Origin: Sorangium cellulosum So0157-2
GTDB lineage: Bacteria; Myxococcota_A; Polyangia; Polyangiales; Polyangiaceae
NCBI RefSeq assembly: GCF_000418325.1
Contig: NC_021658.1
Location: forward strand, 12,318,501-12,382,500
DNA: 64,000 nucleotides
Direction: 5' to 3'
Position 1 is the stretch's first letter; every line of letters begins with the position of its first letter. Made by a program: the position numbers and the translations under genes. The notes under the pieces are model-generated. The model saw only the letters and a list, made by a program, of their open reading frames with translations, had not been told where the DNA came from and made no database searches. This document shows, piece after piece, positions 24,681 through 33,873 of the stretch.

Positions 24681-25874
24681 CGCCACGGCCTCGGTCACGG
24701 CGGCGCCCTCGAGCTCGATCAACGAGATCTCGGACGGGGCGCCGACGCGCATCGGCGGCCCCCAGTAGCCCGTCCCGCGGCTCACGTAGATCTGGCTCTC
24801 GCCGTGCGAGGACAGGCCGGCCACGTAAGGCTGGTCGAGCCGCACGAAGAGGCCCCAGGGGAAGATCTGACCGCCGTGGGTATGGCCGCTGAGCTGGAGG
24901 CCCACCCCCCGCTCCGCGGCGTCGAGGATCTGCTTGGGCTGGTGCGCGAGCAGCACGAGCTCGCGCGAAGGGTCGCGCCCCGCGAGCGCGCGGCCGAGAT
25001 CCGGGCCGTGGCCGCGGCCCATGCCGCGCGCGCTCCAGTCGTCGACGCCGGCCAGATCGAAGCCGTGGTCGACGTCGCCGATCGAGACGCGCTCGTTGCG
25101 GAGCACCCTCACCCCGAGCCGGCCGAGCTCCGCGATCCACGCCTCGACGCCGGAGTAATACTCGTGGTTGCCCGTCACGAAGAAGACGCCGTGCCTGGCG
25201 CGCAGCGCGGCGAGCGGCGCGGTGTGCTCGCGGAGCTCCTCCACCGAGCCGTCGACGAGATCGCCCGTGATCGCGATGAGATCCGGCTTGAGGGCGTTCA
25301 CCTGCGCCACGACGCGCTCGAGCCACGCGCGCCCGATCGTGGGGCCGATGTGAAGGTCGGTGAGCTGGACGATCCGGAAGCCGGACATGGCCGCGGGGAG
25401 GCGGCGGAGGCGGACGCGCACCGGGCGGACGGCGACCTCGCCGAGGGCGCTCGCGGCGCCGGCGAGGCCGAAGCCCACGGCGAGCGCGCCGGCCGTGCCG
25501 GCGATGGCGCGGGAGAGGAACGTGCGGCGATCGCCGTCGAGCGGCTGGTTCAGGAGCGCCGTGACGCCGTGGGCGCCGAGGCGAACGACCTCCGAGGTGA
25601 GCAGGAGGAAGAAGAGCAGGACCGCGAGCCCGACCCACGTGTAGACGACGCCGGCGACGACGCCGCCGATGTGCCGGGGCAGCGCGCGGCTCAGAAAGAG
25701 GCCGAGCGGCACGAGCGACGCGAGCACCACCAGGGCGACGCTGCCGATGCGCTGCCAGAGCGGGCCGAGCTCGGGCGCGCGGATCAGGCGCTGCCAGAGG
25801 TAGTAGTGAACGCCCGCCACGATGGCGCTGAAGATGCCGATGAAGAGGACGAAGGAGAGGAGGGGACGCTGCAC
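24678..25874 (-). CDS. Membrane-anchored metallophosphoesterase
   Basis: This 398-residue protein starts at GTG 25874. It has four hydrophobic helices in the first 130 residues (for example SFVLFIGIFSAIVAGVHYYL), a Tat-like or membrane segment near residue 125, and then a calcineurin-like phosphoesterase domain at about 165-390. All metal motifs are present: DLHIG, GDLVDG, GNHEYY, and GHTHGGQIFPWG with an upstream AHQPK. This layout matches the YkuE/YaeI group, which act on phosphoesters at the membrane (UDP-sugar lipid or unknown substrates). The gene is monocistronic. Confidence 0.88.
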   Translation of the reverse strand: MQRPLLSFVLFIGIFSAIVAGVHYYLWQRLIRAPELGPLWQRIGSVALVVLASLVPLGLFLSRALPRHIGGVVAGVVYTWVGLAVLLFFLLLTSEVVRLGAHGVTALLNQPLDGDRRTFLSRAIAGTAGALAVGFGLAGAASALGEVAVRPVRVRLRRLPAAMSGFRIVQLTDLHIGPTIGRAWLERVVAQVNALKPDLIAITGDLVDGSVEELREHTAPLAALRARHGVFFVTGNHEYYSGVEAWIAELGRLGVRVLRNERVSIGDVDHGFDLAGVDDWSARGMGRGHGPDLGRALAGRDPSRELVLLAHQPKQILDAAERGVGLQLSGHTHGGQIFPWGLFVRLDQPYVAGLSSHGESQIYVSRGTGYWGPPMRVGAPSEISLIELEGAAVTEAVA

Positions 25875-25996
25875 GCGTCCAGCATGACCACGGCCGGACG
25901 CGCCCGCCGCTCCGATTCACGGCGGAGCGCAGCGCACCAACACTTTTTCACGAAGCGACCCCGACCGGTCCGCGGAGCGACCCCGGCCGGCCGCAG

Positions 25997-26968
25997 CTAC
26001 ATCGTGCTGACGCACACGCCGAACCCAGGGGGGTAGACCGTGCTGCCGCCCTGGCACTTGGCGTTCGCGCCGCAGTCCTGCGATCGGGCGTCGATCCGGC
26101 ACAGCTGCTTGCACTGGTTCGTCAGCATCGAGCACACGAAGCCGGGCGCGCACGGGCAAGGGTCGTCGGCGCGCCCGTCGCCGGGCACGACGCAGCTCGT
26201 CGTGCCGTCCTCGCGGACGATCGTGCAGGTCAGGCCCGCCGGGCACACGCTGTCGTCCAGGAGCTCGCAGCTCGTGGCGGGGACGCAGACCGGGATGGTG
26301 ACCGGGGTGTTCCCCTCGGCGAGCGACTCGGCCATCGATCGCTCTTCGCAGTACGTGCCCGGCGCGCAGCTCTCGACGTTGCCGCAGCAGTACTGCCGGC
26401 ACACCCCGCCCTGCCCGTCGGCCGCCGCGCACCCCAGCCCCGCAGCGCAGTCCATGCCGCGGTGGCACGGGCCGCCCGCCGCGTAGCGGCCCACCGGCCG
26501 GCAGCTCGGGATCGCGTCGCCTTCGCCGAGCACGAGCTGGCAATGCAGCGGCTGCGCCGTGGTGCCCCCCGTGCCGGACCCGTCACCGCTGCTGGACGAG
26601 CACTCGGTCGGCTCGCCCCCCGGCGTGCAGCCGTCGCCGCACAGGTGCGCGAAGCGCGTGTAGGGGTCCGGCGACGTCGTTGGCGCCGGGATATCGACGC
26701 TCTCGTCCACGGCCCCGCCGCCGCCATCGAACGGCGGGGTGCCGCCCGATCCGGCCGTCGCGGCCGACCCGCCCCCGTCCCCGTATTCCGAGGAGAACCC
26801 GCCATACCCCCCGTCATCGCTGGCCATCTCGCCGGAGGAATCGGCCTCCGACATCCCGCACGCGGAGACCGCAAACGCCGAGAGCGCGGCGAGACCGACA
26901 ACCAGAAGGGCGCGGGGGGAGCTCATTCCAGGGGCACGAGAAAAGGGCAAGCGGAGCGAGCTTATCAT
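25997..26968 (-). CDS. Cys-rich lipoprotein
   Basis: This 323-residue protein has a lipoprotein signal (VVGLAALSAFAVSAC). ATG 26968 is preferred for its GAGGA ribosome site; ATG 26926 would give a tighter 23-residue signal. After the lipid Cys there is a Ser/Gly-rich linker (about residues 45-85). Some 25 cysteines then follow in pairs such as CQLV, CRPV, CCGNVESC, CEERS, CPCAPGFVC and CRIDARSQDC. The spacing suggests several small disulfide-bonded modules on the cell surface. Such proteins are common in myxobacteria and usually lack known function. Confidence 0.75.
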   Translation of the reverse strand: MISSLRLPFSRAPGMSSPRALLVVGLAALSAFAVSACGMSEADSSGEMASDDGGYGGFSSEYGDGGGSAATAGSGGTPPFDGGGGAVDESVDIPAPTTSPDPYTRFAHLCGDGCTPGGEPTECSSSSGDGSGTGGTTAQPLHCQLVLGEGDAIPSCRPVGRYAAGGPCHRGMDCAAGLGCAAADGQGGVCRQYCCGNVESCAPGTYCEERSMAESLAEGNTPVTIPVCVPATSCELLDDSVCPAGLTCTIVREDGTTSCVVPGDGRADDPCPCAPGFVCSMLTNQCKQLCRIDARSQDCGANAKCQGGSTVYPPGFGVCVSTM

Positions 26969-27188
26969 GTCGTCCTCGGGTATCCACAGAATGTGCCGTC
27001 CAGGGGTGTGCTCTCCAGGACGCAGGAGCCCCCGTGGACGCGACGCCAGGGCGCATGTTCGGGCGCATGTTCCGCGCGCGCGCCGAGCGCGGGTGCGCCT
27101 CGACCGCCGGCGCTCCTGGCGCAAGCATGACGCCCATGTCGCGCCGAGCGCTGCGATGGCGATCGGCGAAGGCGGCATGGGACGGCGG

Positions 27189-29294
27189 CTACCGCGCCTC
27201 AATGTCGCGGGTGACCACGTTGCCCGCGCTGTCGTACGCGCGCACCGCGAGCAGGTGAGATCCGGGCGGCACGAGGGCGCTGAGGTCCGCCTCGAACGGC
27301 TCCGCCGGCTCGTCGAAGACGCCGTCGCTCGGGAAGATGGGCCGCCACTCCTCCAGGCCGGCGATCGAGACCTCGACGCGCGCGACCGGGCCGAGGCCGT
27401 CCGCCACCTCGCCGGTGAGCCGGCGCCCCTGCAGCGACAGCGCCCGGAACACCGGCGGCGTGTTGTCGACGAGGACGGTGCCCGACTCGAGGCTATGGCG
27501 CTGGGTGCGCTCGGGCGGGTTCGCCAGCTCGTCGCTCGCCTCGACGAGGATGCGGTACTCGCCCTCGGGGAGCGCGGTCGTGTCCCACACGTGCTCGGCC
27601 CGCGTCACCTTCTCGCCCGGCTTGAGCATGCTGCGCCAGGTCGACTGGCCCTCCATGCGGTACGAGAGGCGATAGCGCAGGTCGTCCTGATCGGGGTTGT
27701 CGACCTTCCACGTCAGCTGGAGCGCGCTCACCGGCTTCGGCGCCTCGCCGCCCGACGGCGGGAGGTTCGTGCGAGGGGGCTTGGTCTGCCCCTTCGGCGC
27801 CGCCTCGATCGAGGTGACCACGGCGCGCGCGTTGTCGGTCACGAACGAGAGCTTCACCTCGCGGAGCGCGGCGCCCGGATCCCGGCTCCACCGCGCGCGG
27901 ATCTGGACGAAGCGCGCCGGCGGGCTCTTCGCGTCCCCCGGCGCGGCGAGCGCCGGCGACCACGGGCTCCAGGTGCTGTCCGGCGTGTCGGTGTTCCCGC
28001 TGCGCGTCTCGAGCTCCAGCGCGCCGTCGGAGCGCCACGTGAGGCGCCCGAACGTGGCCCGCAGCCCGGCGTCGAGCACCTTGCTCGTCCACACCGCCTC
28101 GGCGCCGCCGACGCCCTTCACCTCGTGGAAGACGGCGGGGTCGGTGGTCGCGACGAACCTGCGCTTCCCGGCCATCACGAAGGCGCCGACCTGGCGCTCG
28201 TCGGTGTCGGCGACGAGCCGCGCCACGTGGTTGTCGCTCACGGTGTAGAGCTGGCCCTCGGCGCCGGTCCCGACGTAGGGCATGAGGTCGTCGCCGAGGC
28301 CGAGCGAGACGTAGTGCGTGTCGTCGTCGCTCATCATCTTCTCCGCGACGCCGCTCCGATCGAAGCGCACGAGCACGCCCTTGCCGGGCTTCGGCGCCCG
28401 CGTCGCCTGCGGGGCCGGCGGCCCGCTCCGGTTGCGCTTCGGGGGGGCGAACGCCTCGGCGTACTTGTTGGCGATGGCGTACACCGCGCCGCCCTTCGCG
28501 CCCGGCGCGATCGCGATCGCCTTCACGTCGTCCGCGTCGAAGTCGTGGAGCACGGTCGCGCGGCCGGGCGCCGTGAGCTTGTAGAGGAGCGCCTTGCCGT
28601 TCGAGCCGGCGTAGACGGCGCCGTCGTCCGCGACCGCGACGCTCACGAGGTGCGGCTCGTCGCTGTCGAAGTACACCTGGGCCTTGCCCGCGGCGTCGAC
28701 GCGGAACAGCCTGCCCTCGGAGCCGGTCGCGGCGTAGAGCGCCTTCGCCTTCGGGTCGTAGGCGAGCCCCCACACGTCCTCGGTCTGCGGGAGCTCGGCG
28801 AAGAGCTTGGCCGGGCCGCCGTTGCCGGCGCCGCGCGGCAAGCGGTAGAGCTTGCCCTCGGGGAACGTGCCGGCGATGACGTCGCCGTCAAACGCGAGCG
28901 CGAGCGCGCTGACCGCCATCTGCCCGGTCGTCGCCGCGAGCGTCACCCGGCCGCCCGAGACGCTGTAGATCTTCCCCTCGTTGCCCGTGCCGAGCAGCAC
29001 GGTGCCGTCGGGCAGCACCACGGAGCTCCAGACCGACGTCGCGTCCGGCAGCGGCGTCGCGCCGAGCGTCAGCCCGGCGCGCACGATGCCGTTCGAGTCG
29101 ACGCTGACGCCGGTGAGATCTCCGCCCTTGAGGTCCTCGAGCGACTTGAGCTCGAAGCTGCGCGTGCCGACCGCGTGGGCCGGGAGCGCCACGAGCCCCG
29201 CGGCGGCGAGGACGGCCGCGAGCAGCCGGCGCGGCGAGGGGAGGGCGTGAGGGCGAGACGAGAGGGGACGGGCGGAAGAGCGCTCTGTGCTCAT
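27189..29294 (-). CDS. Secreted beta-propeller protein with fibronectin-like C-terminus
   Basis: This 701-residue protein has a Sec signal ending LPAHAVG (cleavage near residue 42). From about residue 90 to 420 there are repeats of about 45 residues with GTGNEGKIYSV, GTFPEGKLYRL, ATGSEGRLFRV and GTGAEGQLYTV, which form a beta-propeller. A discoidin-like or beta-sandwich region with KVLDAGLRATFGRLTW and STWSPWS follows at about 425-490. Two fibronectin-type domains end the protein (TWKVDNPDQDDLRYRLSYR, then FRALSLQGRRLTGEVADG). It is likely periplasmic or surface-bound and binds protein or glycan. It lies 68 nt after the S55 peptidase gene on the same strand. Confidence 0.78.
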   Translation of the reverse strand: MSTERSSARPLSSRPHALPSPRRLLAAVLAAAGLVALPAHAVGTRSFELKSLEDLKGGDLTGVSVDSNGIVRAGLTLGATPLPDATSVWSSVVLPDGTVLLGTGNEGKIYSVSGGRVTLAATTGQMAVSALALAFDGDVIAGTFPEGKLYRLPRGAGNGGPAKLFAELPQTEDVWGLAYDPKAKALYAATGSEGRLFRVDAAGKAQVYFDSDEPHLVSVAVADDGAVYAGSNGKALLYKLTAPGRATVLHDFDADDVKAIAIAPGAKGGAVYAIANKYAEAFAPPKRNRSGPPAPQATRAPKPGKGVLVRFDRSGVAEKMMSDDDTHYVSLGLGDDLMPYVGTGAEGQLYTVSDNHVARLVADTDERQVGAFVMAGKRRFVATTDPAVFHEVKGVGGAEAVWTSKVLDAGLRATFGRLTWRSDGALELETRSGNTDTPDSTWSPWSPALAAPGDAKSPPARFVQIRARWSRDPGAALREVKLSFVTDNARAVVTSIEAAPKGQTKPPRTNLPPSGGEAPKPVSALQLTWKVDNPDQDDLRYRLSYRMEGQSTWRSMLKPGEKVTRAEHVWDTTALPEGEYRILVEASDELANPPERTQRHSLESGTVLVDNTPPVFRALSLQGRRLTGEVADGLGPVARVEVSIAGLEEWRPIFPSDGVFDEPAEPFEADLSALVPPGSHLLAVRAYDSAGNVVTRDIEAR

Positions 29295-29362
29295 GGGTCG
29301 CAGGGGGAGGGGGGGTCAGGGCGGAGAGGAGGGAGGCGGGCGGCCGCGCGGGCGGCGCGCGG

Positions 29363-31381
29363 TCAGCGAAGGATAGGCCGGACCTTGACGCTCACGGTGT
29401 CTTTCCCGACCATAAACCGCTTGAGGGAGATCGGCACCTGCACCTGCGCGCCGAAGGTCTCGGGCGCGTCGGAGTCGGAGCTCGGGCGCAGCGTGTCCAT
29501 CGCGCCCGGGGGGAGCCTCGAGGCGACCTTGCCGCGGTACGCCGCGCCGTTCTCCCGGAGCTTGAACGTGGCGACGACGCTCTCCGCGTCGTGGTTCTGG
29601 AGCGGCAGCATCGCCACGAGCTCGGCGACGTTGTTGGGGGTCGCCATCGGGCGCTCGACCTCGTACCCGGGCGAGAGCTCGATATCCACCTGGCCGCCGG
29701 CGAGCTCGCGCGGGATCGGCACCTCGATGACGCGCGACTCCAGGGGGCCCTGGTGGGGCTGGAGATCCAGGCGGATGCGCGCGGGCGCGCCCGCGTCGAT
29801 CTCGGGCTCGAGCACCTTGGCGCCGCGCAGGAGGACGACCTCGCGGTCGAACGTGACCTTCACGCGGGTGTCGACGCGCTCGATCGCGACCTCCTCCCAC
29901 GGGTTGTTGAGCAGCGCCCCCATCGACCGGACGATCCGGCTGCGGACGAAGTCGTCGGCGGTGAGCGGGGCGCCGTTGCCGGCGCCGAAGTCGACGAGCG
30001 AGATCGTGCCGTAGCGCCCGATCTTCAGCTGGCTCACCGCGCGCCAGGTCATGTCCCGCCGCTCGGCCGTGGTCGCCTCGACGGCGTTGCCGAGCGCCAT
30101 CGACACGAAGGAGGGCGCGAGGAACTGGTCGTGCGCGACCTCCACGTTCCACGTCGGGTGCGGGGCGCCGTTCACGCCGTCGATCTGGACGCGCATCGGG
30201 AAGACCGGCGCCTTGGCCGCGCTGTCGACGACGATCGCGGCCTGCCGATCGTTGACCAGCGAGCCGACCGTGCGCACCGCCTCGCCGATCTTGAAGCTGC
30301 GGTTCTGGCTCGCGAGGATCCAGTGCACCTGGGCGATCGCGGTGGGGAGGTTCGTGACGCCGCCGTTCATCATCGGGTGGCCGAACGCGACGAGCTTGTC
30401 GCCGGACACGCGCGTGACCGTGCCGATGCCCATGGCGGAGATGTCGCCGCGCACGAGCTCGACGCCGATCGCGCCCCCGTCGACGTACTTGGTCGGCGCG
30501 CCCGGATCGGGGTTCGCGGACGAGCCGCCGCCGGCCTGCATCGGCTCGAGCCCCATGGGGCCGAGCAGGTCGCTGGCGATGCGCAGCGACGTGCCGCCGA
30601 GCCCGCCGAGCATCACCGGCGTCGAGGCGCGCGCGAGGCTCGTCGCCTCGGGCGGCGCGAGCGCCGGCGCGACGCGCGCGGCGATCTGGCCGGCGTGGCC
30701 GGCGAGATCGTAGGCGTCGACGGGCCCCGCGAAGGCGCGGCCGCCGTGCAGGCGGGCCGGCGCGGCGCCGTTGCCGCGCGGCGCGCCGCCGATGGCGCTC
30801 ACCGGGGCGGGCAGCGGGCCGCCGACCTTCGGGGCGATCGCCCGCGGGAGCGGCCGCGCGAGCTCGTCGAGCATCGATTTGATCGGGGTGACGCCGGCGA
30901 TCGCCTCGGCGCCGAAGAGCCAGCCGTACGCGTAGGCGCCGATCATCTTGCCGTTCAGGTAGATCGGGCTGCCGCTCATCCCGGCCACGGTGCGGGCGAC
31001 CTCGAGGCGCGGGTGCTGGGTCTTGATGAGGATGAGGTCCTGGTTCGGGCGGAAATTGCGGAGGGTGGAGATGACCTCGACGTCGAACTTCTCGGGCGTG
31101 GTGCCGGAGAAGACGGTGAGGCCGTATCCCTTCATTCCCGGCTTCACCTCGGCGACCGGCAGCGTGTCGGGCGGCGTGGAGATCGCGTGCGCCGCGCCGA
31201 GGCCGACGGCGACGCTGCACGCGGCGCCGGCGAGCAGGCTCATGGGGATGAGGCGCCCCTCGCGCTCGACGAGGGCGCGCGCCGCGCCGGCGATCGCCGA
31301 CCCGAAGCGGGTCGCGAGGGGGACGGCGCGCGCGGCGAGGAAGGAATCCGGACGAAAACACGGGATGTCGCGCAGGGGCAC
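29363..31381 (-). CDS. SpoIVB-like S55 family serine peptidase
   Basis: This 672-residue protein starts at GTG 31381; an ATG at 31243 would begin right before a hydrophobic signal (MSLLAGAACSVAVGLGAAHA), so the real start is unsure. The S55 domain starts at PGMKGYGLTVFSGTTPEKFD (about residue 80) and includes the Ser motif GMSGSPIYLNGK near residue 134 and a later KLVAFGHPMMNGG with His. SpoIVB itself cleaves a signalling protein in Bacillus sporulation; here the domain is in a larger exported protein. The remaining 300 residues are beta-rich. It may process an envelope protein; the target is unknown. The downstream propeller gene could be a partner. Confidence 0.8.
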   Translation of the reverse strand: MPLRDIPCFRPDSFLAARAVPLATRFGSAIAGAARALVEREGRLIPMSLLAGAACSVAVGLGAAHAISTPPDTLPVAEVKPGMKGYGLTVFSGTTPEKFDVEVISTLRNFRPNQDLILIKTQHPRLEVARTVAGMSGSPIYLNGKMIGAYAYGWLFGAEAIAGVTPIKSMLDELARPLPRAIAPKVGGPLPAPVSAIGGAPRGNGAAPARLHGGRAFAGPVDAYDLAGHAGQIAARVAPALAPPEATSLARASTPVMLGGLGGTSLRIASDLLGPMGLEPMQAGGGSSANPDPGAPTKYVDGGAIGVELVRGDISAMGIGTVTRVSGDKLVAFGHPMMNGGVTNLPTAIAQVHWILASQNRSFKIGEAVRTVGSLVNDRQAAIVVDSAAKAPVFPMRVQIDGVNGAPHPTWNVEVAHDQFLAPSFVSMALGNAVEATTAERRDMTWRAVSQLKIGRYGTISLVDFGAGNGAPLTADDFVRSRIVRSMGALLNNPWEEVAIERVDTRVKVTFDREVVLLRGAKVLEPEIDAGAPARIRLDLQPHQGPLESRVIEVPIPRELAGGQVDIELSPGYEVERPMATPNNVAELVAMLPLQNHDAESVVATFKLRENGAAYRGKVASRLPPGAMDTLRPSSDSDAPETFGAQVQVPISLKRFMVGKDTVSVKVRPILR

Positions 31382-31522
31382 GGGCCAAGCTTAGCCCGGA
31401 TTTGCTAGCGCGACAGAGCCGGGGCGCGCGGGGCGCGAGAGGGTCGCCGGGCCGCGCTCTCCACGTCCCTGCGTCGCTGATTTCCAGGGGCGTGGCGCGC
31501 CCGTGACGCTAGGCTTCGCCCC
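31382..31522. other. Promoter region between divergent genes
   Basis: These 141 bases lie between the S55 peptidase gene (minus) and a small membrane protein gene (plus). I see no clear hairpin or operator. Confidence 0.45.
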
Positions 31523-31765
31523 GTGAAGGATATCGCGGCGACCGCGACGCTCATCCTGGCGTTCGCCACCTGGGTCACCACCCACGTCGCGCTGGCAGCG
31601 CGGCTCGTGCTCCGCAGCGAGCCCCGATGGCGCGGGCTCGTCGCGCTCGTGGTGCCGCCGCTCGCGCCGATGTACGGGTTTCGGCAGGGGTGGCGCCGGA
31701 TGAGCACCCTGTGGCTCGTGTGGCTCATCGTGTACGTGCTCGCGCTCCTCGTCGCGCGGGCGTGA
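31523..31765 (+). CDS. Small membrane protein, two helices
   Basis: An 80-residue protein starting at GTG 31523. Helix 1 is at about 7-30 (ATLILAFATWVTTHVALAAR). The helix 2 region begins with a Pro-rich stretch (LVALVVPPLAPMYGFRQGWR), and a third hydrophobic run is at about 62-79 (STLWLVWLIVYVLALLVA). Tryptophans and arginines at helix ends fit an inner membrane protein. The sequence is short but codon use is normal. It lies 10 nt before the aldo/keto reductase gene, so the two may be co-transcribed. Function unknown. Confidence 0.6.
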   Translation: MKDIAATATLILAFATWVTTHVALAARLVLRSEPRWRGLVALVVPPLAPMYGFRQGWRRMSTLWLVWLIVYVLALLVARA

Positions 31766-31775
31766 TGAGGGCGGC

Positions 31776-32756
31776 GTGATCGCGGACGAAATGGCGGGAA
31801 TGACGGTGAAGCGGCGCGCGGGCGCGCCGCCCGCGCTCGTCGTGGGCACGATGAACTTCGGCGGCCGCACGCCGCCCGAGGAGGCCGAGCGCATCGTGGG
31901 CCGCGCGCTCGAGCGCGGGATCGCCGCGTTCGACACGGCCAACCTCTACCAGGACGGCGCGTCCGAGCGGATCCTCGGCCGGGCGCTGCGCGGCCGCCGG
32001 GACGAGGCGCAGATCGCCACCAAGGTCGGCCTCCGCCGGGTCCGGGGCAAGGCCGAGGGGCTCGGGCGCGCACAGGTGATCCGCGCCGTCGAGGAGAGCC
32101 TCGGGCGCCTCGGCACCGACCGCGTCGACGTCTGCTACCTCCACGCGCCGGACCCGGAGACGCCCGTCGAGGAGACGCTCGCGGCGATCGACGCGCTGCT
32201 GGAGCAGGGGAAGATCCTGAGCTTCGGGGTCAGCAACCACGCCTCGTGGCAGATCCTGGAGATCATCGCGCGCCGCGACGCCGAGGGGAAGGCGCGCCCC
32301 GCGGTCTCGCAGGTGCTCTACAACGCGCTGATCCGCCAGCTCGACCTCGAGTACGCCGCGTTCGCGCGGCGGTATTCGGTGCCCACCGCGGTGTACAACC
32401 CGCTCGCGGGCGGGCTGCTGACCGGGCGGCACGCGGGGCCGGACGCGGCGCAGGCGGGCTCGCGCTTCGAGGGCAACCGCCTCTACCAGCGCCGGTACTG
32501 GAGCGCGCGGATGTTCGAGCTCGCCGCCGGCTACGCGGCCGTGGCCGCCGACGAGGGGATGAGCCTGCTCGCGCTCTCGTACGCCTGGCTCGCGGGGCGC
32601 GAGGTGGTCGACGCCGTCCTGGTCGGCCCCACTCTGGCCGAGCACCTCGACGCGGCCGCCGACGCGATAGCGCGCCCGCTCTCGCCGGAGGCGGCGCGGC
32701 GCATGGACGCGCTCTACCGCGAGCACCTGGGCACCGACGCGAGCTACGCGCGATGA
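31776..32756 (+). CDS. Aldo/keto reductase
   Basis: This 326-residue NADPH-dependent oxidoreductase has the aldo/keto reductase barrel. The catalytic residues are visible: Asp in AAFDTANLY, Tyr in the same motif, Lys in IATKVGLRR and His in CYLHAPDPE. The Gly-Ser NADP-binding end reads AVLVGPTLAEH. The start is GTG 31776, with ATG 31791 or 31800 as alternatives. It resembles the subgroup of aflatoxin-aldehyde reductase-like or YccK-type enzymes that reduce a range of aldehydes. The stop overlaps the start of a PhyH-type oxygenase gene, so the pair may act on one small molecule. Confidence 0.9.
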   Translation: MIADEMAGMTVKRRAGAPPALVVGTMNFGGRTPPEEAERIVGRALERGIAAFDTANLYQDGASERILGRALRGRRDEAQIATKVGLRRVRGKAEGLGRAQVIRAVEESLGRLGTDRVDVCYLHAPDPETPVEETLAAIDALLEQGKILSFGVSNHASWQILEIIARRDAEGKARPAVSQVLYNALIRQLDLEYAAFARRYSVPTAVYNPLAGGLLTGRHAGPDAAQAGSRFEGNRLYQRRYWSARMFELAAGYAAVAADEGMSLLALSYAWLAGREVVDAVLVGPTLAEHLDAAADAIARPLSPEAARRMDALYREHLGTDASYAR

Positions 32757-33595
32757 GCGACGGCACGACGAGCGATCGCGCCGCGAGCGACGGCACGACG
32801 AGCGGCCGCGCGGACGACTTGCTGCTGCCCGAGGCCAGGGCGCTCGACCTCGCGGGCCCCCTCGCCGACTACGCCGCGCGCGGGTACGCCCGGCTCGGGC
32901 GCGTGATGACCGACGCGGGGCTCGCGGCGCTCCGCGCGCGCTCGGACGACCTGATGCTCGGGCGCGTGACGTACCCTGGGCTCTTCTTCCAGCACGACGC
33001 CGCGTCCGGACGCTACGAGGACCTGCCCTACGGCAAGGGCTACGAGGGGCCGAGCACGTCGTACCGGAAGCTCGAGAAGCTCGAGAAGGACCCGCTGTTC
33101 CTCGCCTGGATCGAGAACCCGCTCTTCGAGCGGATCGCGCGCTCGCTCATCCAGGGGGAGATCTCGATCTACCGGGCCGTGCTCTTCAACAAGGCCGCGT
33201 CCGGCGGGACGCCGCTGCCCTGGCACCAGGACGGCGGCAGCTACTGGGGGCTGGACCGCGACCCCGAGCTGCAGATCTGGACGGCGCTCGACGACGCCCC
33301 CGCGGACGGCGGCTGCGTGGAGGTGCTGGAAGGCAGCCACCTGGGCGGGCTCGCGACGCCGCTCGGCGGCGTCGTCCCGGGCGCGGTCGTGCGCGCGGCC
33401 GACGCCGACGCCCGCAAGATCGCGCTGCCGGCGGCCGCGGGCGAGGCCCTGCTGATCCACAACTACCTCTGGCATTGCTCCGGGGTGAACCGGAGCGGCC
33501 GGCCGCGGCGGGCCGTCACCGTCTGTTACATGAGCAGGGCGACCCGCTGCCTCAGGAAGAAAAGGGCGCCGCGCGCGTTCACCCCGGTGTTCTGA
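32753..33595 (+). CDS. Phytanoyl-CoA dioxygenase (PhyH) family oxygenase
   Basis: This 280-residue Fe(II)/2-oxoglutarate-dependent oxygenase starts at ATG 32753 inside the previous stop (ATGA). After a Ser/Thr/Asp-rich N-terminus (about 25 residues), the double-stranded beta-helix holds the HxD metal pair in PLPWHQDGGSYW, and the distal His with the oxoglutarate Arg in WHCSGVNRSGRPRRAV. GGCVEVLEGSH is a family signature. PhyH proteins hydroxylate lipids or natural products; bacterial members often tailor secondary metabolites. Coupling to an aldo/keto reductase supports a two-step conversion, substrate unknown. Confidence 0.88.
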   Translation: MSDGTTSDRAASDGTTSGRADDLLLPEARALDLAGPLADYAARGYARLGRVMTDAGLAALRARSDDLMLGRVTYPGLFFQHDAASGRYEDLPYGKGYEGPSTSYRKLEKLEKDPLFLAWIENPLFERIARSLIQGEISIYRAVLFNKAASGGTPLPWHQDGGSYWGLDRDPELQIWTALDDAPADGGCVEVLEGSHLGGLATPLGGVVPGAVVRAADADARKIALPAAAGEALLIHNYLWHCSGVNRSGRPRRAVTVCYMSRATRCLRKKRAPRAFTPVF

Positions 33596-33799
33596 GTCCC
33601 CGCGGCACGGCGGGCGCGGCGGCCGCGGCGGCCCCTCCCCGACCGACCGCGCTCCCCCGGCGCGCGCTTCGCCTGACGTTTCCGCTCTTTTTCGAACCAG
33701 CGCCGGGCCGGCGCCGCCCGCGCATCCGTAAGGACAAACGCCGGCAGCCGCGGCAAGTTGTCGCACCCAGCGGCGACCTGCCGCGCCGTGGGGCTTCAG

Positions 33800-33808
33800 T
33801 TATCCACA
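33800..33808 (+). promoter_or_regulatory. DnaA-box-like site
   Basis: TTATCCACA matches the E. coli DnaA consensus exactly. It stands alone, so it does not mark an origin. It could bind DnaA as a regulator of the operon, or be chance. Confidence 0.35.
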
Positions 33809-33809
33809 G

Positions 33810-33843
33810 CGGCAAAGTGCCGCGGTCACGCGGCACTTTGCCG
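33810..33843. terminator. 15-bp stem hairpin upstream of actA
   Basis: A perfect inverted repeat: CGGCAAAGTGCCGCG, loop GTCA, then CGCGGCACTTTGCCG. Followed by TCTTGTC rather than a T-run, so it is either a terminator for the PhyH gene or an operator or leader hairpin for the respiratory operon. Confidence 0.65.
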
Positions 33844-33845
33844 TC

Positions 33846-33873
33846 TTGTCGCACCCCGCCAGCAAGCCATAAC
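33846..33873 (+). promoter_or_regulatory. Candidate promoter of the ACIII-caa3 operon
   Basis: TTGTCG and CATAAC are separated by 16 bases and lie about 38 nt before the actA ATG. Each differs from the sigma-70 consensus at two positions. No ribosome site precedes the ATG (acaaccctATG). Confidence 0.25.

Noticed and set aside
33800..33808. Replication origin
   Set aside because: A single DnaA box without a cluster, an AT-rich unwinding region, or dnaA/dnaN neighbours.
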